DNA of 64,000 nucleotides from NCBI GenBank assembly GCA_023014485.1, contig JAJOZX010000481.1, positions 327,501 to 391,500 of the forward strand. Reading direction: 5' to 3'. The notes beneath the pieces are model-generated. The model did no database searches and had not been told where the DNA came from. It saw only the letters and a list, made by a program, of their open reading frames with translations. The position numbers and the translations under genes are program-made. Source of the DNA: Bathynomus jamesi. Its lineage: Eukaryota; Arthropoda; Malacostraca; Isopoda; Cirolanidae. Shown piece by piece: positions 31,500-43,291 of the stretch. Each line of letters starts with the position of its first letter. The stretch's first letter is position 1.

Positions 31500-31830
31500 T
31501 ACAATTGTTCTGCACTCGTCTTTTTTGCAGCCATACTACTCATTCTATCTTTGATTGTACTCCACTTTGAATAATCACATGGGGTTATGTCCGGTGACAG
31601 AGACCATTCGACTCTTCCACGACCTCCTATACATTCTGAAAAATTATATATCCTTTAAGAATGCACGAACATTTCTTCCGAAATGTGGTGGGAAGAAATG
31701 TGGTGGAGTATCATATTATGTTTTCAAAAGTATGATGGTTTCTAAATGTAGGCAACACCGTGTTCTGCAATATTTCCAGATAACTGACGGTATTAACAGT
31801 GCCGTCAAAGAAAAATAATTTTTCTTTGTA
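31500..31830 (-). pseudogene. Mariner-like transposase fragment
   Basis: The minus strand reads FFFDGTVNTVSYLEILQNTV, the segment just before the central catalytic aspartate in many mariner-like transposases. After stops and frame changes come EVVEESNGLCHR and PHVIIQSGV, matching the GRxGPVEWPPRSPDLTPCDYFLW region in degenerate form. There are no TIRs nearby. A long-decayed fragment. Confidence 0.55.
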
Positions 31831-31888
31831 TATTATTCTTCACAAGGTGATTTCATTATTCTCGGTAAAGCAACTTATGCCGCAACCC

Positions 31889-31892
<4 letters not shown>

Positions 31893-31950
<58 letters not shown>

Positions 31951-31970
31951 TGGACCCCCGCTTACCGATT
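31893..31970. repeat. (TA)n microsatellite next to a possible transposon end
   Basis: A TA run of about 27 repeats is followed by CAGTGGACCCCCGCTTACCG, which resembles the terminal sequence of pogo/Tigger-type elements. No matching right end was found. Confidence 0.6.
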
Positions 31971-32039
31971 GGTTCGTGTTACGATCAAGCCTCATTGAGA
32001 ATATATTGCCCGTGTAAAGACTAATTTCCGTGTAACGAT

Positions 32040-34085
32040 TTTTGAACGATCGCGCCAAATTCACGATGGAAGAGATTCTCCTCCCAAACAATAATTTTCT
32101 CCTCCAACCCCACGACTACCACCATCGATTTTCATCCATGTTACACTCCACCAACCTAAGGTAAATAATTTTTTTATTTATTTATTTATTTAATTATGTT
32201 TATTTAATTGTTTTTATTATTTATTTACAGCAAAATAAGTTACAATACATTTTTGGCGTTAAAATATCATGTATTGTTAAAATATCCTTTTAAACATGGA
32301 AAATTAGTGTTTATAGCCTTGGTTGGTTCGAAGTCGACGGGGGTTCTGGTTAGGAGGCAGCAACGGAGTTGTTACTCGCAGTAGTTTCTTCTATACTACT
32401 CTCCGAGTTCTTCTACAGTAGTTCGGAGGATTCTGTGAAAACTTACTAAATTATCTGACGGTTCCCCAATACTTCTTATAACGTATCGGGAAATTATGTT
32501 TCTCTATTTAAGACTAAGTTCTGTGAGGGTTCCCCGATTCTTCTTATAACGTATCGGGAAATTATTGTTCTCTACTTTATTTACTGAGTTCTCTGAAGAG
32601 AGCAAGGCTCGAAGGAGATAAAAACTTTCTTTTACTGTAATTTACTGCTAAAATGTACAGGTAATGCTCAGCCTCTAAGTTAGATCAGACTTTTACAGGG
32701 GGAGAGGTTCGACCTCTTTCGACCATGGCTCAGGCCGGAATTTAAAAAAAGGAGGCTCCGACCTCCTCGCTGAAGGGCTAAGACAGGAATTTTAAGGTGA
32801 GGAGGCGCTCGGCCTCCTCGGGTAGAGATTCAGCCAGGAATTATTGCATTTACAATACGAGAAATAAATAAGTCTACATTTTGGGGGAGTGCAGCTGAAG
32901 GTTACGTTTCCTACTTTAACGGGAGATCTAAAGAATTTATCCCAAAAATAAAACGAAAAAATAATAAAAAATAATAATAATATCGCCGAGTATACATTCC
33001 TAAATGGCGACATAATGTCGGAGTTGTACATTGAGTACAACCCCAAGTACATCACTGAGTACATTGTAATTTTGGTTTATTACAACCTATGATTATAATT
33101 ACCAATTAATTCACATTCACTTATTATCGTTAATTACAGTTTCATTAAATTACATTAATTACATCATATTAAATTATTACAGTTAATTAAAATTTTAGCA
33201 AATTGTTAATTGACATATCTGATACTGAAGTAATCTAAAGAGGTTATGCAATTTATATAATGAAGGAGTTATCCGTTGTTCTTTACTTTAAAAGGGGATT
33301 AACAACAATGTTATTTCTTTATAGTTAACTGCACCAAATTATGTCAAATATTATTAGAAAGATGGTTGTTATCATATTTTGAAAGCCTAAATAGCCAGCG
33401 ATGAGGAAAGCGGAGGAAAGATACGGTATACTTTCCATTGGAAGTACATGGACATTTATGATATAACATAACATAATATAATAATATAACATAGCACACA
33501 TAATAATGTTTCGAATTAGAAGCAAGCAAGAGGGAGGATGTCGAACTCAGAATCCCGGATTTGACGACGTAATCGGAATTTGAACACTCAGCGTATCTTT
33601 CGAGAGGTTACATAATTAAAAGAAAAAGTAAAAAGAATACATGTGGACGTATTTACATGTACGTAACTATGTACGTAATTATGATCATCAGGGGACATGT
33701 ACGAATGCATAAAGTATTGTACACATATCGGTAGTCACACAATAGGTTGTGTGTGTAACAGAGACTGACACGAGTAAATATGGATGATAGGTTAATAGGG
33801 CATAAGTAGACAATAGGTAGACAATAGGTAGGTCGATGAATGAATAATTAATAAAATTAATAAAAGATAACGGTCAAGATAAGATTTGGACGTATGGATG
33901 AATATGGTCGAATAATAGTTATACTGCATAACACCAGACAGGACACAACATATAAATAATGACTTATAGAGTGTGAAGTTGTTATTATGATGTAAAGAAT
34001 TTACCATACATTGAATACTAAAGATATCCAAATACTAAAGACATGATTCAGTATTCAAGGTATAGAAAATGTGAAGGGGATTAAG
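32040..34085. other. AT-rich region without recognised genes
   Basis: Mostly AT-rich with short reading frames only. Within it are a 68-bp direct repeat (GGTTCCCCAATACTTCTTAT at about 32460 and 32528) and the hairpin series at 32695-32840. Confidence 0.5.
32695..32840. repeat. Three serial hairpins with repeated spacer
   Basis: GAGGTTCGACCTC, GGAGGCTCCGACCTCC and GAGGAGGCGCTCGGCCTCCTC follow each other about 55 bp apart. The spacer contains a CAGGAATTT word each time. Confidence 0.55.
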
Positions 34086-34376
34086 GGTACTTGTAGGTTA
34101 TCTCCCCCCTCCCCCACCAATTTTGACAGGATATTTTCGTTAAAACTAACCAAAATATCACGACTTAACCTAACCAATTATGAAGGGCGTACAGTTGATC
34201 TATTAGTAAATAGTAAATAGTATTCCAGAAACAAACAATGTTATAATTAATAATAGATCAACTGTACGCCCTTGATAATTGGTTAGGTTAAGTCGTGATA
34301 TTTTCGTTAGTTTTAACGAAAATATTCTGTCAAAATTGGTTGGGGGGGAGATAACCTACAAGTACCAGATTAAATT
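34086..34376. repeat. Near-perfect 290-bp palindrome
   Basis: GGTACTTGTAGGTTATCTCC at 34086 is mirrored at 34357-34376, and the arms of about 120 bp match through ATATTTTCGTTA, TTAACCTAACCAATTATGAA and GGGCGTACAGTTGATC. About 50 bp of unique sequence lies at the centre. The inner arm is related to the palindromic minisatellite at 11745-12168, so this is a dispersed fold-back family. Confidence 0.8.
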
Positions 34377-35195
34377 ACTATACAACGTCATAGTTTATCA
34401 AATTATGCAATACGTTAATTCATAATTAATTAATACGCCATAGTTATTTAATTCGTACGTACAGTGTAAGTCATTATTGGGAGAAATTAGAGGAAACGAA
34501 TTAGAGAAATATCGTAATGAAGGGTTTAAGCCATTGTACATGAGTGAGTGAAATTATTAATTAAATATATATACTTATACGAGTATGCAGTAAATATTAA
34601 GGAATTGGGTACATTTGGGGAAGAATTAAGTAAATGAATAAAGAAGTACAAACAAGGGCTCAAATCATGCCACATGCAATGTGCATGCATAATCTAATAA
34701 CATTTAGGGATGAGGGTTAGATGCAAGACAACAATAATTAAATTAATAAATTCTATAAAAAATGGAAAATAGAGATATGGGTAATATTGTGATGGAACTG
34801 TTAAACGATCTAAACCGCCGATGGTCTTGTTTGTACTTTAAAGGAATGAAATTAAGGGACATTCACTTCCCACAGCGAATCTCCAATGGCACAAACATAG
34901 ATACGACTCAACCATAAAAATGGTAGGTCGCATGGTTGTGACACTGCAAAAATAGAAAGTAAATACAAAATATATCCAAACTTGCGTTATGGGATTTTGG
35001 TCCTTATGTAAAAATGAATATATGAATATAAAGATTATATAAATATAAGAACTGTATGAATATAATGAATATAAGGATTATAATGAATATAAAGATTTAT
35101 ATAAAGATTATATAAATACAGGGATTAGGTAAACACAAGGATTTATATAATATACGAATGAATATAAGAATATAGGAACCATTCATTGTTCATTT
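34377..35195. other. No gene seen
   Basis: AT-rich. Near 35030-35160 short words (GAATATAA, GATTATATAAA) repeat irregularly. Confidence 0.5.
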
Positions 35196-35199
35196 TTAC

Positions 35200-35209
35200 A
35201 TATATATAT

Positions 35210-35268
<59 letters not shown>
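35200..35268. repeat. (TA)n microsatellite
   Basis: About 34 TA repeats with one interruption, at the 5' truncation of the first Jockey-like copy. Confidence 0.95.
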
Positions 35269-35270
<2 letters not shown>

Positions 35271-35786
35271 TTATCCTCCTTTCTCAATTTCGATGAAACC
35301 TTTGCTATTGCGTTAGACATATTAAAAGCTTTTAATAAAGTCCTTTCACTAATCAATGATCCATTAAGTCAGACTTCCTCTCCTATCCACTCCTAAGCCG
35401 ATGATTCCACCCTTCACTTCTCCACCCGCTTCACAAAGCGTCCCCTCACCAGTCACTCCATACTTCACGTGAGACGGATATGGTGCACCTGACATTTGAT
35501 CTTTCTACTCTCTGTGATTGGGACAGAGAAAACCTCGTGGCTTTCAATGCCTCAAAAACCCAGTTCCTTCATCTATCTACTCACAATTTTACACAACTAT
35601 CCCCTTATCTTCAACAATACAGAACTCAATCCTTCCTCTTCCCTTAACTTTCTTGGCGTTTCCTTTTCTTGTGAATTTTCCTGGAAAGAACACGTATACG
35701 CTCTTTCTAAAACAGCTTCTTAGAGGTTACGTGTGTTGTACCGGCTCCGCAGTTTCTTCACCACCATTCAGTTGCTGTCTCTGTAC

Positions 35787-36398
35787 TAGGGGTTGCAATC
35801 GATAAAATATTATCGATAATTTATCGATAAATGAAAGTCAACTATCGTATAATTATCGAGCAGATTTATCGCTAATTTCAGATCACTTCCTGATTTTTTA
35901 AGTTTACGCTAAATGAACAGATTTTCTCTTGCAAATGAGATTTATTAGAAATAAAAAACGTAAGTAAGTCCTCTATGTTCAATGCAGGCAGTGAATTCGC
36001 ATTGTACGAAGTAAAGAAAAAAAGAAGCGAAAATCTAGATCGATTGTACGATACATTAAGGACCATCAAGCCTACAAGCTGTGAAGCAGAGCGTGCATTT
36101 TCTTCAGCGGGAATTTTCATAACGAAGATTCGATGCAGTCTCTCTCCAGCACTATTAATGCCTTATGCTTTTTGAAATGTTACTTCCTTAATAAGGATAA
36201 AAAACTAAAATCTGTTTAAATAACTATGGCTGTCACAATGTAGAATGATCTCATTAAAATCTGTTCTTATAATTTTGCGTTTTTCTTCTATTAATGAGAC
36301 AACTAATTTAATAAGAAAATTTATCGATAATTATCGATAATCCGAATTTTTTTCAATCATTTATCGATAAATGGACTTTCGATAATTTGCATCCTATA
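35787..36398 (+). mobile_element. hAT element, deletion derivative, with 8-bp duplication
   Basis: The direct repeat CTCTGTAC flanks it (35779-35786 and 36399-36406). The ends TAGGGGTTGCAA and, inverted, TATAGGATGCAA are hAT-type. Both subterminal regions are rich in ATCGATAA words (ATTATCGATAATTTATCGAT), possible transposase-binding repeats. Its interior keeps only the C-terminal end of the transposase. Confidence 0.9.
35975..36175 (+). pseudogene. hAT transposase dimerisation domain remnant
   Basis: The frame contains LDRLYDTLRTIKPTSCEAER and AFSSAGIFITKIRCSLSPAL, the hAT C-terminal dimerisation block (S-x-x-x-E-R-x-F-S-x-x-G). The rest of the gene is deleted. Confidence 0.85.
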
Positions 36399-36943
36399 CT
36401 CTGTACAGGGGTCTTCTCCGCCCCTGTTTGGAGTAATACGCTTCTCATGTGTGGGGTGGCACAACCCACACAGCTCTACTTGATTGGGTGGAATTAAAAG
36501 CTTTTCGTTTCATCATTTCTTCACCTTTTACTGACTGTCTTCAATCCTTCTCTCTTCGCCGCAGTGTTGCCTCACTCTCTCTTTACTATCGCTATTATAA
36601 CGGACACTGCTCTTCTGAACTCTCTAACTGCATGCCTCCTCCTTCAAGGAGAGCACGCAGGACCAGACTTCCTACACATTCTCATCCCTTTCTGGCCAAC
36701 TCTCTAACGCAATGGTTAATTGGTATTTTCCATCTTTCATCTACTCAACCGGTCAACTCTCGAACAACCTTCCTCAATCTATCTTTCCCCCAGTCTATGA
36801 CCTCCAATATTTGAAACGCAAAGTGTCCAGGCATATCGAAGACTCTGGACCTTGATTTTGGCTCTCTCCTTCTCCTTTTATGGGGGTGGCAGTTTTGCGG
36901 GCGCTTGCCCTTGGCCCTTCCTTCCTGCATCAAAATACATATA

Positions 36944-36981
36944 TAGGGTGTCCCAAAAGTCCTGCCCCAAATGTACGTACA

Positions 36982-37052
<71 letters not shown>
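36944..37052. repeat. Mariner-type terminal sequence and (TA)n
   Basis: TATAGGGTGTCCCAAAAGTC is a typical mariner-family terminus but has no partner. TA runs fill 36985-37052. Confidence 0.5.
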
Positions 37053-37053
<1 letters not shown>

Positions 37054-37057
<4 letters not shown>

Positions 37058-37374
37058 GGTGGTCCTTGCCATAATGGTAAAAAATAAAAGTGTATTTTTT
37101 GTATCCCACCCTTGAAAATGTTCCTTCCGCAGTTAAATTATTCTGGTCAAAGTTTCTATTCAATCTGACAAAATTAAGAGGTCGCCCAGAAGTCTTATAA
37201 ATATATGAAATATGAAATTGGTTATAAAATAAATTTCGGCAAGATATTTAGGCGACCTCTAAACATTTCTTGAACTTCATAAAAATGTAATACAATCATA
37301 TTTTTTTTTATAAAAACAAACATTTATGATGGGTGGGAGCACAAAATTTTGAACTTTTGAAATTAAGGACCACC

Positions 37375-37378
<4 letters not shown>
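37054..37378. mobile_element. MITE of 325 bp inside a TA microsatellite
   Basis: TTAGGGTGGTCCTT at 37054 and AAGGACCACCCTAA at 37365-37378 are perfect inverted ends of 14 bp, flanked by TA. TA microsatellites lie on both sides (36985-37052 and 37379-37440), so the insertion appears to have split one run. An internal second inverted pair, GAGGTCGCC (37180) and GGCGACCTC (37251), is visible. Confidence 0.8.
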
Positions 37379-37442
<64 letters not shown>

Positions 37443-37566
37443 CAGAAGTATTACAAAAATTACAGGCTCCCAAAGACCCGACGATCCACTCTAGGATAGC
37501 CAAAGAAGGTAGTAAATTTGGAAAGATAAGGAAGTGGACAGTCATAGAAAATTCCAATTAAAACTC

Positions 37567-40010
37567 TCATACCATGTTCACACTTATGCAGGCGCAAACT
37601 TTCAGCCAGAAACAATAATTTCCCCCTGTCATAGACAGGGGGAAAGGTGGATTGAGAGAGGTTGTTCTGGAATTGACCGGTTGAGTAGATGAATGATGAA
37701 GAATACCGATTAACCCTTGCATTACAGTAGAGAGTTGGACCAAACAGGAATTATAATGTGTAGAAAGTCCGGTTACTGTGTGTTCTTTCAAAGGAGGAGG
37801 CATGCAGTTAGGGAGTTCAGAAGAGCAGTGTCCGTTATAATAGCGATAGTAAAGAGAAAGTGAGGCAACAGAGAGGGCTTGAAAACAGTCAGTAAGAGGC
37901 GGGGAATTGATGAGACAAAAAGGCTTCGATTCTATCCGGTCAAGTAGAGCTGTGTGGGTTGAGCCAACCCACACATAAGAAACGTATTCCACACAGGGTC
38001 GGACAAGACCCCTATACAGAGCCAGCAACTAAGTGGGGTGAAGAAACCGTGGAGCCGGTACAGCACATCCAACCTCTTAGAAGCTGTTTCAGAAGGAGTG
38101 TATATGAAAGAAAGATCACGAGAAAAGGAAACACCAAGAATGTTGAGAGAAGAAGAAGGATTGAGTTGTGTACTGTTGAACATAAGGGGATAGTCATGTG
38201 AAAGATTGTGACGGGTGGACAGATGAAGAAAGTGAGATTTTGAAGCACTGAAAGCAACAAGGTTTTCTCTGTCCCAATCAGAAATGGTAGAAAGATCAGC
38301 TGCCAGGTGCACCATAGGCCTCCTATGCGAATCATGGAGTGACTGTTGAGAGCAGGGCCGTACCAACCTGTGATGGCGCCCTGTACAAGACACTCCTTAT
38401 ACGCCCCCACTTCATTAAATTTGGAACATACTGTATACAAATTGATTATAATAGAAATACATAATTAAAATACATAATTATTTAATACAGGAACAATTCA
38501 TAACACATTATTAATTAAAAATCCAAATTTCATTCTACGTGGCAACTCTAAGGCCAACAATTTGGTGCCCCCCACCACCACACGTCGGCGTCCTGGGCGG
38601 CCGCACCCCTCGCCCCTGCCTTGGTAAGGCCTTGGTTTGGTTGAGAGGAACACTTTGTGAAGCGGGTGGAGAAGCGAGGGGTGGAATCAATTTGTCGATC
38701 TTTGTAAGTATCCAGATTATATTTATTTGTCGACAAATTGATAAATAAAAGGAAAAAAGTGGGCGAAAGGATAGTGCCCTGAGAAATACCACTATTAATA
38801 GCTTTAGGAGAAGAACAGTGACCATCTACAACCACAACTTTAGACCAGCCAGAAAGGAAATTAGAGAGGAAAATACAGATATAAGGATAGAAACCGAAGA
38901 ATGGGCATTTGGAAATTAAAGATTTGTGCCAGACTCTATTAAAAGCTTTTGATATGTCTAACGCAATAGCAAAAGTTTCACCGAAATCCCGAAAGGAAAA
39001 TGACCCAGAGCCACAAAGATATGACGATCTGAAATAAGATTCTGAGAAAAGAGGTGCTTAAGAATCTTTCTATTAAGGATAGATTAAAAAATTTTCGAAA
39101 GGCAAGAAGTCAAAGGAAATGGACGATAGTTGGAGGGTTGAGAGCGGTCACCCTTCTTTCGGACATGCTGAATAAAAGCGAACTTTCAGCAGGAATGAAA
39201 AGTACCAGATGAAAAGACTAAAGACGAAAGAGTTTACCTAGGCAGGGTGTCAGCACAGAAGCACAATTCTTGAAAACAACAGGAGGAACACGCCTTCCTA
39301 GAGTTGAGCCCAGAGAGGGCAGAGAAAACAGCTTTAGAAGAGATTGTAATTTCAGACCTAATCGAGTCAGAGGGAGGAGGAGATGGAGGAACAGTGCTGC
39401 GAACGCCCAAGGTTGAGTTGGAGTCGGAAGTCTGAGTGAAGAGTTCAGCTTTATCAGAAGAAACGGCAACTGATCGTCAGAATGGAAAAAGAAGAGGCGG
39501 GAAAGAAGAAAGAGTAAAGTTGCTGGAGAGGTTCTTGGCTAGGTGGCAGAAAGAGCGAGAAGAATTAGATTTAGATAGGTTTCCACATTTTTGTCTGATG
39601 AAGGAATTTTTGGCGAGTCGAAGAACAGATTTTGCACGATTCCGGGAAGAAATATAAGTTGAGAGTCAGGAGTTGGATGGTGACGCTACCTTCTAAAATC
39701 CTCCTCTCTGTTGCCGATAGTATTAGAGCAAGCAAAGTTAAACAGTTGCATTAGTAGTAGAAAAAGAATATGGAATCCTTCATGCCCGAGAGAATCACCT
39801 CCGTGATGCACGCAGCGTACCCGGAAGCAGTAATCATTCCATAGGAAATCAAAGTAGTTCTGCCTAAGGGCCTTCCATTCAGCAGCACCAAAGTGCCAAA
39901 GGCGCTTCCTCTTGGGAGGATCCAAAGGCCGAACCGGAGCGATAGGACAGGAAACAGATACAAGATGGTGGTCAGAGGAACCCAACGGAGATAAAGTTTG
40001 ACAGAGTAAG
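37567..40010 (-). pseudogene. Jockey-like retroelement, endonuclease end to C-terminus, minus strand
   Basis: On the minus strand, 39985-39830 encodes GSSDHHLVSVSCPIAPV, the end of an endonuclease domain. About 38800-38760 encodes SGISQGTILSPTFFLLFIN, an RT motif. 38393-37932 covers HLSTRHNLSHDYPLMFN and SSSLNILGVSFS. 38028-37600 covers LYRGLVRPCVEYVSYVW, SLSLYYRYYNGHCSSELPN and the end of the protein. Several frame changes break it. It is the same family as 35275-36870 but in the opposite orientation, so the two copies face tail-to-tail across 36870-37567. The RT catalytic ADD region is degraded around 38720. Confidence 0.75.
38353..38639. mobile_element. hAT-like non-autonomous insertion, 287 bp
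   Basis: GTTGAGAG occurs directly on both sides (38345-38352 and 38640-38647). The left end is CAGGGCCGTACCAA and the right end, inverted, contains AAGGCCTTACCAA. Removing the insert and one repeat joins the flanking Jockey-like sequence as in the other copy (CCTCACCAGTCACTCCAT at 35446). There is no coding sequence. Confidence 0.75.
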
Positions 40011-40019
40011 AAGAAGGAT

Positions 40020-40460
40020 GATAGGGGAGAAATAATTCCAGAATGTTGGGCCTATTTCCAAGGCGATCGGGGCTACGAGTAGGGTGCGGTACATTCTGCT
40101 CTTAGTCATTCACGATAGAGAAGTTGTAAGATATGAAAGAAAATTATGTAACTTTTTTAAAAAGGTTTCGAGAAAGAAGATAAATAATAAAATGAAATAA
40201 AGATTCGAAAGAAGTACTCCAATCCTTTTTTCCAATTTTGATAAAATGTTCGAACGTTGTTCCCGGATACCTTTTCCCGGTAGGTGAAAGACGCCAGTCG
40301 TTTCCGAGAGAGAACCCAAAACCCCTAAACCTTAAAAATGGGAAAACTGGCAATCATATGCATAATATAAAAATATCGTAGGAAAAGCCAAAAGATTCTA
40401 CCCATCAGTGATCATTTTTTGCAATGGTAATAGCATTATATGAAAAGATATATGCAATAC
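40020..40460. other. No gene seen
   Basis: AT-rich spacer ending at the CT microsatellite. Confidence 0.45.

Positions 40461-40462
<2 letters not shown>

Positions 40463-40545
<83 letters not shown>
40463..40545. repeat. (CT)n microsatellite
   Basis: About 41 CT repeats without interruption. Confidence 0.97.
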
Positions 40546-40548
<3 letters not shown>

Positions 40549-40971
40549 AAAAACAAAATACAATAAATCTAAATCCGCTTACTCTGCGTTGATCTTCTAA
40601 TGTCGCTTGTCTCTTATGCCGTTCCCTGAATACATTTTCAAATGGTGGAAAAGCGGGTTTTTTTAACCCGAAGTCATAAAGCTTCGAATGTCCTTCATCC
40701 TGCCAAAAGATGCGACAACTGATAGGGAAACCGCAATCCCATACAACACGGAGAAAACCGAATCAAATCAAGAAGTATCGGTGTTTTAACGAAGACAAAG
40801 TAACGCATGAAAGAGATAGTGAAATAGGATGGAATAAAGCAACCGTTCCACGTATATTCATTCAGCCCCTATTTAAGAGTGAAAACTGCAGATATGAAGG
40901 AATTTAACATAACAAAAAACATAATAGAAGACCCCTCCCCCCCACACACGGAGGTTGTTATTAACTCTTAT

Positions 40972-41045
40972 CCTGTCGTAGCCGAATGGCCAGCGCCTAT
41001 ATCTCCGAGTCAGAGGACCTAGGTTCGAATCCTGGTGATGGATAA
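40972..41045 (+). repeat. tRNA-like SINE head (tRNA-Ser/Leu-like)
   Basis: The A box TAGCCGAATGG (from 40980) and the perfect B box GGTTCGAATCC (41022-41032) stand at tRNA spacing. The GCCGAATGG D-arm is typical of type-II tRNAs. The acceptor stem does not pair well. It is followed by a TA-rich tail at 41070-41130, as expected for a SINE. Confidence 0.55.
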
Positions 41046-41156
41046 ATTTTGCATATGAAAAAGTGCCCATTATATATATATAATATATATAATATATATT
41101 ATATATATTATATATATATATATATATATACTGTATTTGAAACCTTAAGTTATAAG

Positions 41157-41985
41157 CAGGGCTGGCAGGTCGGACCCGGACCCGGACCCGGACCTGAAAG
41201 TGAATTTTAAAATTGACCCAGACCCAGACCCGACCCGAAAGTGAAGGACCCGCACAGCCGGGTTTTTAGTTTACAAAATTTATGTGTGCGCCTTTAGATT
41301 TGGCAACAATGTGTTGAATTATCACTCCACCCTCCAAATGACTCACTGAAAGTGGAGAGTTAACGGTGATGGAAGAATTGCCTAAGTCTAATATATTTTA
41401 GTGTTTGTTTGTGAGTTGTGTACTGTGTACATTGGTTGGTCTCCAGTGCTTCGTTTGCTATTTATTTGAATTTGCAATGCCTTTACAAGGTCTCTTTTCG
41501 GTGGGGAGTGGTAGCAAAAAACTAGCCATACAAATGAATATTTTAAATATAATAATATTCGTAAAACATCTACATGCCAAATTGAAAAATGTGGAAAAGT
41601 GTATAGTGGCAATCATATGACAAACCTAAAGCGACACCTAAAAACGTGTCACCCAGACATATATCGTAACGTTGAGGATCATGATAAAAGCCTACCTAGC
41701 ACTAGCAGTACTTCGAAAACTCAAATACAAACCAAGGGAATGAATATAGCCCAAACTAGTGTTAAAAATGTTTTTAAACAAATTAAAGTTGGAGTCCACC
41801 CGCAACTTCATAAAAAACTTTAGAAAATAGCCTTATTTCGTGGGTGACAATAGACAGGCTGCCTTTTAACATTGTAGATGATGTTGGATTTAAAATTTTG
41901 GTTGAACATTGGCTGTCAAGGAACTTCACTGCTCGCATACAGGTAAAAATTATTTACATTTCACACAAATATATATATATATACA

Positions 41986-42071
<86 letters not shown>

Positions 42072-42723
42072 TACAATATTACAGTATACGTAAAAGAATG
42101 TTACTTTAAATCTAAATTAGTAATAAATAATTAATTTCATAGATGTTTTGAAACAAACCATTCAGTCTCTGTTAACCGAATACGACTTGGACTCTGCACA
42201 AGTTGTATCCATTGCAACTGACAACGGGTTCGATATGATCAAATGCTGTCGCCTTTCCATTTGAGTTCACTCAAAAAAATATAGAATTTGTTTTCACAAA
42301 ATTAATTAAAATTTAGAATAATAGAGCTGAAGAGAGCAATCATACATCGTACTTTGCCCCTTAGAATGCATGTATAACTATACCTAGTTACTCTTAAATA
42401 TTAATACAATTAATACACCTACTTTCAAACATTTCCAAAATCGGATTAATTAATATATATGGTTAGGCTACTACCATATAGCCATATAATGTTTTACTAT
42501 GTTTCAGAAAACATGTTAATGTAGCTACGGTAGCAGACTTATTACCTATCCTATACCAGATTATAATCATTACATTTTTAATAATGGACCCGACGCAGAC
42601 CGGGTCATATACTGAAAGACCCGACAGGACCTGAAAGTGAACTTTCGGGTCCGACCTGGACCCGGACCAGGACCCGAAAGTAAATTAGAAAAATGACCCA
42701 GACCCGGACCCGACCCGACCCTG
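41157..42723 (+). mobile_element. hAT element with GGACCC subterminal repeats
   Basis: GTTATAAG is repeated on both sides (41149-41156 and 42724-42731). The ends CAGGGCTGGCAGGTCGG and, inverted, CAGGGTCGGGTCGGG are hAT-like. Each end carries a run of GGACCC or GACCCG words (41170-41255 and 42590-42723). It is 1,567 bp and contains fragments of a transposase and a (TA)n microsatellite at 41966-42070. Confidence 0.9.
41479..42242 (+). pseudogene. BED-type hAT transposase, N-terminal and central fragments
   Basis: 41560-41660 encodes a zinc-finger-like segment (CQIEKCGKVYSG, then NLKRHLKTCHPDIY) as in BED domains. 41845-41940 reads TIDRLPFNIVDDVGFKILVE, a conserved hAT block. After the microsatellite, 42143-42240 reads DVLKQTIQSLLTEYDL and IATDNGFDM, the block with the second catalytic aspartate (TDNxxNM in intact family members). 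Everything after that is lost. Frame changes and the microsatellite make it non-functional. Confidence 0.7.
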
Positions 42724-42734
42724 GTTATAAGGAA

Positions 42735-42963
42735 TCCTGCAACGGTTTTTGTTCTAAAATCGAAACAGCCAAAAAATGGGGGAATTTAATCCCTGGAATT
42801 CTCATTTCCAGCGATTTCTATTTTATTTTTTTTATTAGAAAGAATTCCAAATTTGATTTCTGAGAAAGAGGTTGCATGTTCTTAAGCCAAAAAAATATTG
42901 CGTTCCATTCTTATCACCAGATTAATGGTTTCATCATCGATTCGATTTTTTCTTTTTGGTTTT

Positions 42964-43007
<44 letters not shown>

Positions 43008-43290
43008 CAACGATCCACTCTAGGTTAGCCCAAAAAAAACTTGAAAGAGGGAAAGAGTTTCAGAAAGGAAGAAGAAAGAAAAGCTATGTTTTATGCTTAT
43101 ATACGAGTAAAACATTTATTCAGGAAAAACAGTAAAAGTGAAGTACAGAAGAGACGGATCTTTCTTTCTCCCCGTCAGCCACTCCGGCAGGAATAAAGTG
43201 TTGAAGATAGGCTTATAGAAAAGACAGAAAAAGATACTGAAAAAAAAACTGTAAATAGTATATCCTCCATTCGTTTATACTGTGTATATA
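42735..43290. other. No gene seen; (GA)n at 42966-43003
   Basis: AT-rich spacer with a GA run of about 19 repeats. TCTAGGTTAGCC near 43020 also occurs near 37490 inverted. Confidence 0.5.
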
Positions 43291-43291
43291 C

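Larger units (their letters stand above)
35275..36870 (+). pseudogene. Jockey-like reverse transcriptase, C-terminal half, split by a hAT element
   Basis: The plus strand reads ADDSTLHFSTRFTKR at about 35398, with the YADD tyrosine lost to a stop. It continues with NASKTQFLHLS-like and SSSLNFLGVSFSCEFSWKEH (to 35720), breaks at the hAT insertion 35787-36398, and resumes with THTALLDWVELKAFRFI. The end is SVASLSLYYRYYNGHCSSEL, NCMPPPSRRARR, and FPPVYDLQYFKRKVSRHIED near 36840 with frame changes. In an intact element it would prime reverse transcription at a nick. This copy lacks the endonuclease and the N-terminal RT motifs. Confidence 0.8.

Noticed and set aside
32330..35000. A full LTR retrotransposon
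   Set aside because: I looked for a pair of long direct repeats, a primer-binding site and gag-pol motifs and found none.
39436..39657. A charged open frame (Lys/Arg/Glu-rich)
   Set aside because: It is antisense to the minus-strand Jockey-like reverse transcriptase region and has no independent support.
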